Shown: positions 1 through 9,037, counted from the stretch's first letter. The stretch is 43,090 nt of DNA from JBALVO01 sp036961445 (GCA_036961445.1 JBALVO010000017.1:1-43090), one strand, 5' to 3'. The notes: generated by a model not told the origin, from the letters alone. Program-made: numbers and translations.

Positions 1-3
1 GAG

Positions 4-77
4 TGGAGCGGGTGATGGGAATCGAACCCACGTCATCAGCTTGGGAAGCTGAGGTAATGCCTTTATACGACACCCGC
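4..77 (-). tRNA. tRNA-Gly (anticodon CCC)
   Basis: Read on the minus strand this folds as a full cloverleaf. The acceptor stem GCGGGTG pairs with CACCCGC. The anticodon stem TCAGC/GCTGA encloses the loop TTCCCAA, so the anticodon is CCC, which reads GGG glycine codons. The T arm is GTGGG-TTCGATT-CCCAT. The discriminator base is T and the 3' CCA is encoded in the DNA (minus strand of 4-6). I saw no other tRNA in the window. Confidence 0.95.
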
Positions 78-276
78 GCAGTGCACAGAGATGATGGACG
101 CTGTGGTCCACTATCTAGCTGCAACGCAAGAGTATCCATATCAACTCACCGGGTCAAAGCGGTTGGCTTCTTATTCGTTGTTTTGTGATGCTATGATGCC
201 GTCATCATCGGATATACCGGCTGTGGCGCTTGATCGTGCCGCTGTTGACCGACTTCCACAGGGGAATAAGCTGCAC

Positions 277-609
277 ATGCACACCGAGGTCGCTGCCGTA
301 CTGATCGATATCGAGGCTCACTTGCGTCAGTTGGGGTTGTGGGACAATATTCCGCCGTCTACGGATGCCCTGGCCTCGGTTCAGCCGTTTTGTGTCGACA
401 GCCTGACGCTGCCCCAGTGGCTACAGTTTATCTTTTTGCCCGCGCTGCACGAGATGGTGGAGCAACAGCAGCCACTGCCCGGACGTTGTGGTATCGCGCC
501 CATGGCGGATGAGTTCTTCAGGGGAGCTGGCCTGGCGACGACAGATCTGGTGGAGGCGCTGCAGCGGATTGATTTACTGCTGTCAGAGGAGGGCAGCGAC
601 GGGCAGTGA
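277..609 (+). CDS. yqcC: YqcC family protein (DUF446)
   Basis: A small cytosolic protein of about 110 residues that resembles the YqcC/DUF446 family, whose biochemical role is unknown. Family-like features are a helical N-terminus, a central segment with QPFCVDSL and LPQWLQFIFLPALHEM, and a later PLPG plus IAPMADE motif. The frame stays open upstream to about position 91, but that part overlaps sequence next to the tRNA and has no family similarity. The ATG at 277 was chosen because the similarity begins there and AGGGGA lies 11 bases upstream. In E. coli yqcC lies beside the pseudouridine synthase gene truC, which is not seen here. It converges with fadA. Confidence 0.72.
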   Translation: MHTEVAAVLIDIEAHLRQLGLWDNIPPSTDALASVQPFCVDSLTLPQWLQFIFLPALHEMVEQQQPLPGRCGIAPMADEFFRGAGLATTDLVEALQRIDLLLSEEGSDGQ

Positions 610-611
610 GT

Positions 612-634
612 ACTACCCATCGCTGGTTGGTAGT
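612..634. terminator. Short hairpin between convergent yqcC and fadA
   Basis: ACTACC (612-617) pairs with GGTAGT (629-634) around an 11-base loop, between two converging genes and touching the fadA stop codon. There is no T-tract on either side, so it is only a weak candidate for a shared transcript end. Confidence 0.25.
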
Positions 635-1815
635 TAAACCCGCTCTATGACGGTGGTAATACCCTGGCCGAGACCAATACACATGGTGGACACGCCCAGC
701 GTCAAGTCGCGATCCTGCATTACCGTGAGCAAAGAACCGGTGATACGGGTGCCGGAACAGCCGAAGGGGTGACCCAGGGCAATGGCGCCCCCGTGTACAT
801 TCACCTTCTCTTCCATATCGTCCAGTAATTCCAGATCCTTCAGCACCGGCAGCGCCTGTGCGGCGAAGGCTTCGTTCAGTTCGACCATCTCTATGTCTTT
901 GGTGGTCAGGCCCAGTTTCTTCAGCGCTTTTTGCGTTGACGGTACCGGTCCATAGCCCATGATGGAGGGATCTACACCCGCCAGCGCCATGCCCTTGACC
1001 CGCGCGATAGGCGTCAGGCCCAGGGCCTGGGCTTTTTCGGCAGACATCATCAGCATGGCTGAAGCGCCATCGGAGATCTGGGAGGACTGTCCGGCTGTCA
1101 CGGTGCCGCCCTGGGGGTTGAAGGAGGGCTTGAGTGCGGCCAGGCCTTCCAGGGTGGTCTCCGGACGAATGGTCTCATCGGTGGCGACTGAGACCAGCGC
1201 GCCGTTCTCATCGTGGCCATCAATGGCGATGATTTCCCGGGCGAATTTCCCTTCCACGGTGGCCTTGTGGGCCAGTTGGTGGGAGCGCAGGGCCAGCTTG
1301 TCCTGGTCTTCCCGGCTGATGCCGTGCATCAGGGCGAGCATTTCGGCCGTCATGCCCATCATGCCGGCCGCCTTGGCCACCGAGCGGCCCATGCGCGGGT
1401 TGGGATCGATATTGAGCGGATCCATCATCGGCAGGTGGCCCAGGTGCTCCACTCCGCCTACCAGGTACACATCACCGACACCGGCCATGATATTGGCCGC
1501 TGCGGTCTGCAGCGCGGACATGGATGAACCGCAAAGGCGGTTCACAGTCTGGGCCGGGATGGTGTGTGGCAGCTCGGCGTTCAGTACAATCATGCGCGCC
1601 AGGTTCATGCCCTGTTCACCGCGCTGGATCACACAGCCCCAGATCAGGTCGTCGATCTCAGCCGGGTCCAGCGCTGTATTGCGCGCCAGCATGCCTTTTA
1701 TAACCTCAGCAGAGAGATCGTCTGCGCGTAAGTTGCGGAAGCAACCATTCTTGGAACGCCCCATGGCACTGCGGGCGTAATCTACAATCACTGCGTCTCT
1801 TGGATTCAAACTCAC
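634..1815 (-). CDS. fadA: 3-ketoacyl-CoA thiolase, FadA (fatty acid oxidation complex beta subunit)
   Basis: Cleaves 3-ketoacyl-CoA with CoA to release acetyl-CoA, the last step of each beta-oxidation cycle. In the family it forms an alpha2-beta2 complex with FadB in the cytosol. The 393-residue length is close to the usual 387-391. The nucleophilic cysteine is Cys95 in NRLCGSS. The C-terminal half carries the GHPFGCSG histidine motif and the CIGLGQG motif with the second catalytic cysteine. It lies 28 bases downstream of fadB on the same strand, the normal fadBA operon order, so the two subunits are probably made from one transcript. TAAAGGAG precedes the ATG. Confidence 0.97.
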   Translation of the reverse strand: MSLNPRDAVIVDYARSAMGRSKNGCFRNLRADDLSAEVIKGMLARNTALDPAEIDDLIWGCVIQRGEQGMNLARMIVLNAELPHTIPAQTVNRLCGSSMSALQTAAANIMAGVGDVYLVGGVEHLGHLPMMDPLNIDPNPRMGRSVAKAAGMMGMTAEMLALMHGISREDQDKLALRSHQLAHKATVEGKFAREIIAIDGHDENGALVSVATDETIRPETTLEGLAALKPSFNPQGGTVTAGQSSQISDGASAMLMMSAEKAQALGLTPIARVKGMALAGVDPSIMGYGPVPSTQKALKKLGLTTKDIEMVELNEAFAAQALPVLKDLELLDDMEEKVNVHGGAIALGHPFGCSGTRITGSLLTVMQDRDLTLGVSTMCIGLGQGITTVIERV

Positions 1816-1843
1816 AGTATTTCTCCTTTAGTTAGCCCGTAAC

Positions 1844-3991
1844 TCAATAGTAGGTGGTACCGTTGGCGAGCATGTCTTTCATGCCCTCGGTCAGCTCATA
1901 GGCTTTGCCCAGGTGAGCGAACTTCTCGGATGATTCGGCAATGTGGGCCATACCCACAGTGTCCATCCAGCGGAAGATGCCGCCACGGAAGGGTGGGAAG
2001 CCCACGCCGTAAAGCAGCGCCAGATCCGCCTCTGCCGGGGTGCCGACAATGCCTTCTTCGACGCAGCGGGCCATTTCTATTGCCATGGGCAGCATCATGC
2101 GGGCGATGATGTCCTCGCGCTCGAATTCAGTGCGGTCAGCGACCACGTCGGCAATCATGGTGTAGACGTCTTCGTTGACAGTCTTCTTCGGCTTACCGCG
2201 TTTGTCCGCCACGTACTCGTAGAAGCCCTTGCCGTTCTTCTGGCCGAAGCGCTCCTTATCGAACATGATCTCGGTGGCGCTCTTGAAGTCTGGCTGCATA
2301 CGGTCCGGGAAGCCATCTGCCATCACCTGCGCAGCGTGTACACCGGTGTCGATACCGACCACGTCCATCAGGTAGGCGGGGCCCATGGGCCAGCCCCAGC
2401 GCTCCATAACCTTGTCCACGGCCTGGAAGTCAGCGCCGTCACGCAGCAGGGCGTTGAAGCCGCCGAAGTAGGGGAACAGCACGCGGTTGACCAGGAAGCC
2501 GGGGCAATCGTTGACCACTACGGCTTTCTTGCCCATCTTGTTGGCGTAGGCCACGGTGCGGGCCACAGCATTGTCAGAGGTCTTCTCGCCGCGTATCACC
2601 TCTACCAGGGGCATGGCGTGCACCGGGTTGAAGAAGTGCATGCCGCAAAAGTTCTCTGGCCGTTCAAGGTTCTGTGCCAGGCGATTAATGGAGATAGTGG
2701 ACGTGTTGGAGGCCAATACCGCGTCCTTGTTGATATGCTTCTCGGTCTCGGCCAGCACGATGCCTTTGACCTTCTCGTTCTCGACGACGGCCTCAACTAT
2801 GATGTCCACGTCCTCGAAACCAGCGTAGGTCAGGGTGGGGTCGATGCTGTTGAGAATGTCACCCATCTGGGTGGCGGTCATGCGGCCGCGATTCACTCGC
2901 TTGGCCAGCAGCTTGTTGGCCTCATCCAGGCCCAGGTCCAGACCGGCCTGGTTGATATCTTTCATCTTGATCGGCGTGCCCTTCAGGGCGCTCTGGTAGG
3001 CGATACCGCCACCCATGATGCCGGCGCCCAGTACGGCGGCGCGCTCGATTTTCTTGTCCGCTTTCTTTTCCCAGCCCCTGGCCTTTTTGCCCAGCAGCTG
3101 GTCATTCAAAAATACACCAACCAGGGCCGCGGCGACAGGGGTGGTCGCCAGCTCGGCGAAGCCTTCGGCTTCCACGTTCAGGGCGTCTTCCAGGCTCATA
3201 CCGCGGGCCGCTTCGATGACATCCACAACCTTGAGTGGTGCGGGATAGTTCTTGCCGGCCTGTTGGCCCACCATGGACTTGATGGTAAAGAATGACATCA
3301 TTGCTTCGGTGTCGTTCAGCGGCAGGGGACCGTGCTTGCGAGCGCGACGGTCTTCGTAGTCCAGGCCGCCGTCAATAGCGTTTTGCAGGGTGGTCAGGGT
3401 GACGTCGCGCAACTGCTCGGGTCCGGCCACGGCATCTACAGCGCCGGCCTTGAGGGCGTCATCGGGACGTTTGTCAGCGCCGGTGGCCATCCACATCACG
3501 GCCTCATCCACGCCGATGATGCGTGGCAGGCGCACGGTACCGCCCCAGGCGGGCAGGATGCCCAGTTTGGTTTCCGGCAGGCCGACTTTCGCAACCGTAC
3601 TCATGACGCGGAAGTCGCAGGCCAGGCAGCATTCCAGGCCACCGCCCATGGCGAAGCCGTTGATAGCGACGGCGCTGGGGTAAGGCAGGCTCGACAACCG
3701 GTTCAGGTTGGCATTGTTGGCGGCGGTGAAGGGCTTTATGGCTTCCTTGTCCGCGCCAAACAGGCTGGTAAATTCAGTGATATCCGCGCCGACAATGAAT
3801 ACCGGCTTGCCACTGGTAACCAGCAGTCCTTTGATGCCGGTTTCCGCATCAAGTGCGTCCAGTGCAGCGGTTAAACTGGTTACGGTGGCCTGGTCGAACT
3901 TATTGACAGATTCGCCCTGCAGGTCGAAGTTCAGCTCGGCGATATCGCCCTCCAGGCGTGTTACCGTGAGCGCGTCACTCTGGTAGATCAT
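1844..3991 (-). CDS. fadB: Fatty acid oxidation complex alpha subunit, FadB
   Basis: A multifunctional enzyme with enoyl-CoA hydratase/isomerase activity in the N-terminal half and 3-hydroxyacyl-CoA dehydrogenase activity in the C-terminal half; in the family it partners FadA. The crotonase-fold part has FIVGADITEF and a GGGLECCLACDFR oxyanion-hole motif. The NAD-binding Rossmann motif is AAVLGAGIMGGGIA. HFFNPVHAMPLVEVI and NDCPGFLVNRV mark the dehydrogenase. The ATG at 3991 was chosen over one 63 bases upstream because the conserved N-terminus starts MIYQSDALTV and AGGA lies 8-9 bases before it. That gives 715 residues, matching the family. The upstream extension shows no similarity. Confidence 0.96.
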   Translation of the reverse strand: MIYQSDALTVTRLEGDIAELNFDLQGESVNKFDQATVTSLTAALDALDAETGIKGLLVTSGKPVFIVGADITEFTSLFGADKEAIKPFTAANNANLNRLSSLPYPSAVAINGFAMGGGLECCLACDFRVMSTVAKVGLPETKLGILPAWGGTVRLPRIIGVDEAVMWMATGADKRPDDALKAGAVDAVAGPEQLRDVTLTTLQNAIDGGLDYEDRRARKHGPLPLNDTEAMMSFFTIKSMVGQQAGKNYPAPLKVVDVIEAARGMSLEDALNVEAEGFAELATTPVAAALVGVFLNDQLLGKKARGWEKKADKKIERAAVLGAGIMGGGIAYQSALKGTPIKMKDINQAGLDLGLDEANKLLAKRVNRGRMTATQMGDILNSIDPTLTYAGFEDVDIIVEAVVENEKVKGIVLAETEKHINKDAVLASNTSTISINRLAQNLERPENFCGMHFFNPVHAMPLVEVIRGEKTSDNAVARTVAYANKMGKKAVVVNDCPGFLVNRVLFPYFGGFNALLRDGADFQAVDKVMERWGWPMGPAYLMDVVGIDTGVHAAQVMADGFPDRMQPDFKSATEIMFDKERFGQKNGKGFYEYVADKRGKPKKTVNEDVYTMIADVVADRTEFEREDIIARMMLPMAIEMARCVEEGIVGTPAEADLALLYGVGFPPFRGGIFRWMDTVGMAHIAESSEKFAHLGKAYELTEGMKDMLANGTTYY

Positions 3992-4277
3992 ATCGATGTC
4001 CTGTATCGGTTGGTGAAGGTGGTCAGGTTGCTTATCAGCAGTGTTGGTGACCACCCGCGGGGGCGCATAGTGTAACGGTCAAAACGCTTTAGGGGAATGA
4101 AAAGGTTTCACTGAACACATGCCCGTATCGAGCCTGCCAGCAATAGCGTTGTTATCTGGCCGCTTTTCAGGACGCATTCGAGCTAAAACTGGTATCTGTC
4201 GGGGTAAGAAGCGGGGGGCGATGATGAGTATTGCCAAGAGATTTTTACTCATAAACGCCACGGGGGAGTTTGGGCGA
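3992..4277. other. Intergenic region upstream of fadB
   Basis: About 290 bases between the fadB start and the hairpin that ends the nrd operon. It should hold the fadB promoter on the minus strand. Short open frames on both strands have no convincing ribosome site or family resemblance. I looked for a PsrA/FadR-type palindrome and found nothing convincing. Confidence 0.5.
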
Positions 4278-4316
4278 ACCCGGCAGGCACGCCCCTTTGC
4301 GGGCTGCCTGCCGGGT
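4278..4316 (-). terminator. Strong hairpin terminator at the end of the nrdA-nrdB-orf65 unit
   Basis: ACCCGGCAGGCA (4278-4289) pairs with TGCCTGCCGGGT (4305-4316). After a bulged C at 4290, GCCC (4291-4294) continues the stem with GGGC (4301-4304), leaving a six-base loop CTTTGC: 16 pairs in all. It lies 19 bases past the stop of the small minus-strand gene. The minus-strand tail has no clear T-run, while the plus-strand side has only TCTGGTTTT, so efficiency and direction are uncertain. Confidence 0.65.
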
Positions 4317-4335
4317 CTGGTTTTACGACCGCAGC

Positions 4336-4533
4336 TTAGTGCAGAATTCGACCCGGCTGCATTTCTTCTCGTAAATCCTTGGATTGGTCAGTGCTGGCCG
4401 ATGTTTCCTGCTGTTGCACGTAAGTGCGCAGACGTCCCACCACACTGGTCATAACATCAATCGTCTGGCCGATTTGATCCAGGGCCATCAAGATCGTTTC
4501 CGTATCTGTGGGGCTCTTATCGCTGTTGCTCAT
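4336..4533 (-). CDS. Small hypothetical protein downstream of nrdB
   Basis: A 65-residue protein I do not recognise. It is acidic and helical, with a central stretch (about residues 13-40) of regularly spaced hydrophobics (ILMALDQIGQTIDVMTSVV) that could form an amphipathic helix or short coiled coil. A Q/S/T-rich tail follows. There is no signal peptide, membrane segment or cysteine. GAGAGG seven bases before the ATG is a good ribosome site. It starts 49 bases after the nrdB stop on the same strand, with no terminator between, and a strong hairpin follows it. It is therefore probably the last gene of the ribonucleotide reductase transcript. Function unknown; a link to reductase activity is only inferred from position. 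Confidence 0.65.
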   Translation of the reverse strand: MSNSDKSPTDTETILMALDQIGQTIDVMTSVVGRLRTYVQQQETSASTDQSKDLREEMQPGRILH

Positions 4534-4582
4534 AGCAAACCTCTCGGTTGTTGACGTAAGTAACGCTTGGTTGTGTTGATCA

Positions 4583-5875
4583 TCAATCCCAGGTCAGGGC
4601 GCCACCTGTCTGGTATTCAATGACTCGTGTTTCGAAGAAGTTTTTCTCTTTGCGCAAGTCCATGATTTCCGACATCCATGGGAACGGGTTCTGCGCTCCC
4701 GGGTATTGCTCCGGCAGGCCCAGTTGCGACAGGCGACGGTTGGCAATGAATTGCAGGTATTCTTCCATCATCGCCGCGTTCATGCCCAGCACGCCGCGCG
4801 GCATGGTGTCGCGGGCATATTCGATTTCCAGCTGAGTGCCCTCCAGGATCATCAGGATGGCTTCCTGTTGAAACTCTTCGGTCCACAGGTGTGGGTTTTC
4901 CAGCTTAATCTGGTTAATGACGTCGATACCAAAGTTAAGGTGCATGGACTCATCGCGCAGAATGTACTGAAATTGCTCCGCCACGCCGGTCATTTTGTTG
5001 CGGCGCCCCATGGACAGGATCTGGGTGAAACCGCAGTAAAAGAAGATGCCTTCGGTCACTGCGTAAAAACCGATCAGGTTACGCAGCAGGGTCTGGTCGT
5101 TCTCTACTGTTCCGGTATTAAAAGTCGGGTCGCTCAGTTCATGGGTGTGACTGAGGCTCCAGGCGGCTTTTTTCGCCACTGAGGGTACTTCCCGGTACAT
5201 GTTGAATACTTCGCCCTCGTCCATACCCAGTGATTCGATACAGTATTGGTAGGCGTGCGTGTGGATGGCTTCTTCAAAAGCCTGGCGCAGGATGTACTGG
5301 CGGCACTCAGGATTGGTAATCAGGCGGTAGATGGCCAGCACCAGATTGTTCGCCACCAGGGAATCTGCAGTGGAAAAATAACCCAGGTTGCGCATGACAA
5401 TGCGGCGTTCGTCATCAGACAAGCCTTCAGGGTTCTTCCAGGTGGCCACATCGGCGGTCATGTTGACCTCTTGTGGCATCCAGTGGTTGGCGCAGCCGTC
5501 GATATACTTCTGCCAGGCCCAGTCATACTTGAAGGGCACTAACTGGTTGAGGTCAGCGCGGCAGTTGATCATCGCTTTCTCGTCTACCGATACTCGCTCA
5601 GCGCCCATTTCCAGCTCTTCCAGCCCTGCCGCAACATCGAGATGCTCCACGGCCTCCGCTGCCTTGGCGATATTGTCCAGGGCGACTGGGTCTATCTCCA
5701 CGGCGACGTTCGTCTCTGGCGTTGCTTCGACCGCCGCTGTCTCGATTGCCGGGGCTGGCTCTGGAGCAGCGGCGGTTACGTCAAGCGTGGCTGTTTGTGC
5801 TACAGCAGAGGCAGCTGCCGCGGTGGTGCCGGTCAGTGCCGCTTCTTCGCGGTGGTAATCATCCCAATTCATCAT
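4583..5875 (-). CDS. nrdB: Class Ia ribonucleoside-diphosphate reductase subunit beta
   Basis: The R2 subunit, which generates and holds the tyrosyl radical used by NrdA to make deoxyribonucleotides. The di-iron ligand set is complete by alignment to known R2 motifs: Asp171 (TADSLV), Glu202 and His205 (FEEAIH), Glu275 (TEGIFF), Glu309 and His312 (RDESMH). Tyr209 falls at the radical tyrosine position. The C-terminus YQTGGALTWD should dock on NrdA. Residues 10-95 or so are Ala/Glu/Thr-rich and probably disordered, making it longer (430 aa) than the E. coli protein (376). The ATG at 5875 was chosen because AAAGGA lies nine bases before it; an upstream frame extension of 11 residues lacks this. 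It is 65 bases downstream of nrdA, with no ferredoxin gene between. Confidence 0.96.
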   Translation of the reverse strand: MMNWDDYHREEAALTGTTAAAASAVAQTATLDVTAAAPEPAPAIETAAVEATPETNVAVEIDPVALDNIAKAAEAVEHLDVAAGLEELEMGAERVSVDEKAMINCRADLNQLVPFKYDWAWQKYIDGCANHWMPQEVNMTADVATWKNPEGLSDDERRIVMRNLGYFSTADSLVANNLVLAIYRLITNPECRQYILRQAFEEAIHTHAYQYCIESLGMDEGEVFNMYREVPSVAKKAAWSLSHTHELSDPTFNTGTVENDQTLLRNLIGFYAVTEGIFFYCGFTQILSMGRRNKMTGVAEQFQYILRDESMHLNFGIDVINQIKLENPHLWTEEFQQEAILMILEGTQLEIEYARDTMPRGVLGMNAAMMEEYLQFIANRRLSQLGLPEQYPGAQNPFPWMSEIMDLRKEKNFFETRVIEYQTGGALTWD

Positions 5876-5940
5876 CTTTAGTGTTCCTTTGGCCTTTATG
5901 CCCGTCATCAGCTCTTTTTAAGTTATTCCGTGGCGCCCGC

Positions 5941-8826
5941 CTATTGGCAGGCCTCACAATCCGGGTCATCCAGTGAGCAGGCAGCAGGTACTGGTGCCGG
6001 CTGCGTTGCTGTGGCTGACTCGCTCGATACGGCATTTAGCGTGCCGGTATCGATGGTGGATTTTTCGGTGCCGGTGGCAGCGAGTGAGCGCAAGTAGTAG
6101 GTTGTTTTCAGGCCGCTGTACCACGCCATACGATAAGTGATGTCCAGCTTCTTGCCGTTGGCATTGTTGATGTACAGGTTCAATGATTGCGCCTGATCAA
6201 TCCATTTCTGGCGACGACTGGCGGCCTCTACCAGCCAGCGCGGCTCGACTTCAAACGCGGTAGAGTAGATTTCCTTCACGTCCGCTGGGATACGGTCTAT
6301 AGCCTGCACACTGCCATCGTAGTACTTGAGATCATTGACCATCACGGTGTCCCACAGGCCGCGGCCTTTCAGGTCCTTCACCAGGTAAGGGTTGACCACG
6401 GTAAACTCACCAGACAGGTTGGATTTGACGTACAGGTTCTGGTAGGTCGGCTCGATGGATTGTGATACCCCGGTGATATTGGCGATGGTCGCGGTCGGTG
6501 CGATTGCCATGACATTGGAGTTGCGCATGCCTTGCGACTTTACGACTTCACGCAGGGCCGGCCAGTCCAGTGATTGGCTGCGATCAACCTGGATGTAGTC
6601 TGCACCGCGGTGTTCAATGAGTTTCTCCAGCGAATCGATAGGGAATATACCCTGGCTCCACAGGGAACCTTCATAGCTGGAGTAAGCGCCACGCTCTGCC
6701 GCCAGGTTGCTGGAGGCTGCAATAGCGAAGTAGCTGATAGCTTCCATGGAGCGGTCGGCGAACGCCACTGCGTCGTCAGTACCGTAGGCCAGGTGCTGTT
6801 TGTACAGAGCGTCCTGGAAACCCATCAAACCCATGCCTACCGGGCGGTGGCGCATATTGGAGGTCTTGGCCTGTGGTACCGAGTAGTAATTGATATCGAT
6901 GACGTTATCCAGCATGCGTACGGCTGTATTAATGGTTTTTTCCAGTTTTTCCAGATTGAGGCCATTTTCGTCGATATGCTGTGGCAGGTTCACTGAGCCC
7001 AGGTTGCACACGGCGATTTCTTCACTGTCGGTATTGAGTGTGATCTCTGTGCACAGGTTCGACGAGTGCACCACGCCCACATGCTGTTGCGGCGAACGCA
7101 GGTTGCACGGGTCCTTGAAGGTCATCCAGGGATGGCCGGTCTCGAACAGCATGCCCAGCATCTTGCGCCACAGGTTTTCAGCCTTAAGGGTTTTGAACAG
7201 TTTCAATTCACCGTTGCGGGTCATCTCCTCGTACTGGGTGTAACGTTCCTCAAAGGGCTTGCCGTAGAGGTCGTGCAGGTCGGGCACATCGTTGGGCGAG
7301 AACAACGTCCAGTCGCCGCCGTCAAATACGCGTTTCATGAACAGGTCTGGAATCCAGTTGGCGCTGTTCATATCGTGGGTGCGTCGACGATCGTCGCCAG
7401 TGTTCTTGCGCAGCTCTACAAATTCCTCGATATCCAGGTGCCAGGTTTCCAGGTAGGCACATACCGCGCCTTTGCGCTTGCCGCCCTGGTTTACCGCTAC
7501 CGCAGTGTCATTGACCACTTTGAGAAAGGGTACAACACCCTGCGATTTGCCGTTGGTGCCCTTGATATACGCACCCAGTGCGCGCACTGGCGTCCAGTCG
7601 TTACCCAGTCCGCCCGCAAATTTGGACAGCATGGCGTTGTCCTGGATGGCGCCGTAAATACCGTGCAGGTTATCCGGTACGGTGGTGAGGTAGCACGATG
7701 ACAGTTGCGGGCGCAGAGTGCCGGCATTGAACAGGGTGGGCGTAGAGCTCATATAGTCAAAAGAAGACAGCAACTGGTAAAACTCTATTGCTCTGGCGTT
7801 CTTGTCGTCTTCTTCTACAGCCAGGCCCATGGCGACACGCATAAAGAAAATCTGCGGCAGCTCGATGCGCACATCATCGCTGTGAATAAAATAGCGGTCG
7901 TACAGGGTCTGCAGGCCCAGATAGGTAAACTGCAGGTCGCGCTCGGGCAACAGGGCCTTGCCCAGCCTGTCCAGGTCATAGCCCTGTAGATTTGTTGCGA
8001 GCAGTTCCAGTTCTACGCCCTTTTCTATATAGGCCGGTAATGCCTTGGCGTAGAGGGTGTCCATATCATGTTGGGTAGCGCTGCTGGCCACTCCAAGAAA
8101 GTTCAGGGCTTCTGCGCGCAGGTTGTCACACAACAGGCGTGCCGCCACATAAGAATAGTTGGGTTCCTGTTCAATCATGGTGCGGGCGGTGATGACCAGG
8201 GAAGTGCTCAATTCTTCAGCGCTGAGACCGTCGTAAAGGTTCTTCAGGGCTTCATCAAGAATTTCTGTTTCACTGACGTCAGACAGGTCGGTGCAGGCTT
8301 CGCTGACAATCGTATGCAGTCGATCGAGATCCAGCGGTGCCCGGCTGCCATCAGCCTGAGTCACGTTGATATTCCCGGCGGCTGCCTGCGTGGCCGGCGA
8401 CAGGGCTTGCTTGGCGGCTCGTTTGCGGGACTGTTCTTCGCGGTAGATCACATAATCACGGGCAATTTTGTGTTCGCCGGTGCGCATCAGGGAAAGTTCG
8501 ACCTGATCCTGCACGTCTTCAATATGAATGGTGCCGCCAGAGGGCATGCGGCGTTCAAAGGTGGCGGTGACCAGATCAGTGAGCTTGGCTACTGTTTCAT
8601 GGATACGGCTGGAGGCAGCAGCAGTGCCGCCTTCTACGGCCAGAAAAGCCTTGGTGATCGCCACGGCGATCTTGCTGGCCTCAAATGGCACCACGGTGCC
8701 ATTGCGTTTGATAACCCGTAATTGTCCCGGGGCAGTAGCGGCGATACTGGCACTCACTGTGTTCGAGTCTATGGGGGGTGTAGCTGTGTCGGCTTTACTG
8801 CCGCTCTGGCTGGTCTCTGTCTGCAT
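5941..8826 (-). CDS. nrdA: Class Ia ribonucleoside-diphosphate reductase subunit alpha
   Basis: The R1 catalytic and allosteric subunit, which reduces ribonucleoside diphosphates. At 961 residues it is longer than E. coli NrdA (761) because two ATP-cone domains stand in tandem at the N-terminus: about residues 36-130 (RVIKRNGTVVPFEASKI) and about 150-245 (INVTQADGSRAPLDLDRL). This arrangement is known in Pseudomonas-type NrdA. Catalytic features include SSCYLTTV (first redox cysteine), NLCTEI (thiyl-radical Cys and Glu) and VCNLGSVNL (second redox cysteine). The C-terminal tail has CSLDDPDCEACQ, the cysteines that pass electrons from thioredoxin or glutaredoxin. GGAG lies six bases before the ATG. 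It is transcribed ahead of nrdB. Confidence 0.97.
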   Translation of the reverse strand: MQTETSQSGSKADTATPPIDSNTVSASIAATAPGQLRVIKRNGTVVPFEASKIAVAITKAFLAVEGGTAAASSRIHETVAKLTDLVTATFERRMPSGGTIHIEDVQDQVELSLMRTGEHKIARDYVIYREEQSRKRAAKQALSPATQAAAGNINVTQADGSRAPLDLDRLHTIVSEACTDLSDVSETEILDEALKNLYDGLSAEELSTSLVITARTMIEQEPNYSYVAARLLCDNLRAEALNFLGVASSATQHDMDTLYAKALPAYIEKGVELELLATNLQGYDLDRLGKALLPERDLQFTYLGLQTLYDRYFIHSDDVRIELPQIFFMRVAMGLAVEEDDKNARAIEFYQLLSSFDYMSSTPTLFNAGTLRPQLSSCYLTTVPDNLHGIYGAIQDNAMLSKFAGGLGNDWTPVRALGAYIKGTNGKSQGVVPFLKVVNDTAVAVNQGGKRKGAVCAYLETWHLDIEEFVELRKNTGDDRRRTHDMNSANWIPDLFMKRVFDGGDWTLFSPNDVPDLHDLYGKPFEERYTQYEEMTRNGELKLFKTLKAENLWRKMLGMLFETGHPWMTFKDPCNLRSPQQHVGVVHSSNLCTEITLNTDSEEIAVCNLGSVNLPQHIDENGLNLEKLEKTINTAVRMLDNVIDINYYSVPQAKTSNMRHRPVGMGLMGFQDALYKQHLAYGTDDAVAFADRSMEAISYFAIAASSNLAAERGAYSSYEGSLWSQGIFPIDSLEKLIEHRGADYIQVDRSQSLDWPALREVVKSQGMRNSNVMAIAPTATIANITGVSQSIEPTYQNLYVKSNLSGEFTVVNPYLVKDLKGRGLWDTVMVNDLKYYDGSVQAIDRIPADVKEIYSTAFEVEPRWLVEAASRRQKWIDQAQSLNLYINNANGKKLDITYRMAWYSGLKTTYYLRSLAATGTEKSTIDTGTLNAVSSESATATQPAPVPAACSLDDPDCEACQ

Positions 8827-9021
8827 GTCTTCTCCGATTGGCTGGCGCTTGGCCTTATTGTTCTGGGGTTACCGCTTACTTGTATTATGGGTTATCACTT
8901 ACACTTTCTTTTAATGCACTGCATCGCCCTCAAGGAGAGATGATGGTGCGTTGCGTTCTTTGCGAAAAACACTGGATACAGCGGCCAATTGCTAAATTTA
9001 TTTGTTCATTATTTGGCCTCT

Positions 9022-9037
9022 ACACCCAATATGTGGG
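9022..9037. promoter_or_regulatory. Possible NrdR-like box upstream of nrdA
   Basis: ACACCCAATATGTGGG is a partial palindrome (CCCA-ATATG-TGGG core) that resembles the 16-base NrdR box in having C-rich and G-rich ends around an AT centre. NrdR boxes usually come as two copies about 31 bases apart, and I could not find a second one. It is about 200 bases upstream of the nrdA start. Confidence 0.25.

Noticed and set aside
1943..3295. A 450-codon open frame on the plus strand, antisense to fadB
   Set aside because: It mirrors the coding frame of fadB, has His/Val/Gly-biased composition with no family resemblance, and fadB is certain.
4079..4261. A 60-codon minus-strand frame upstream of fadB
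   Set aside because: No ribosome site, no similarity and an Arg/Pro-rich random composition; more likely part of the fadB promoter region.
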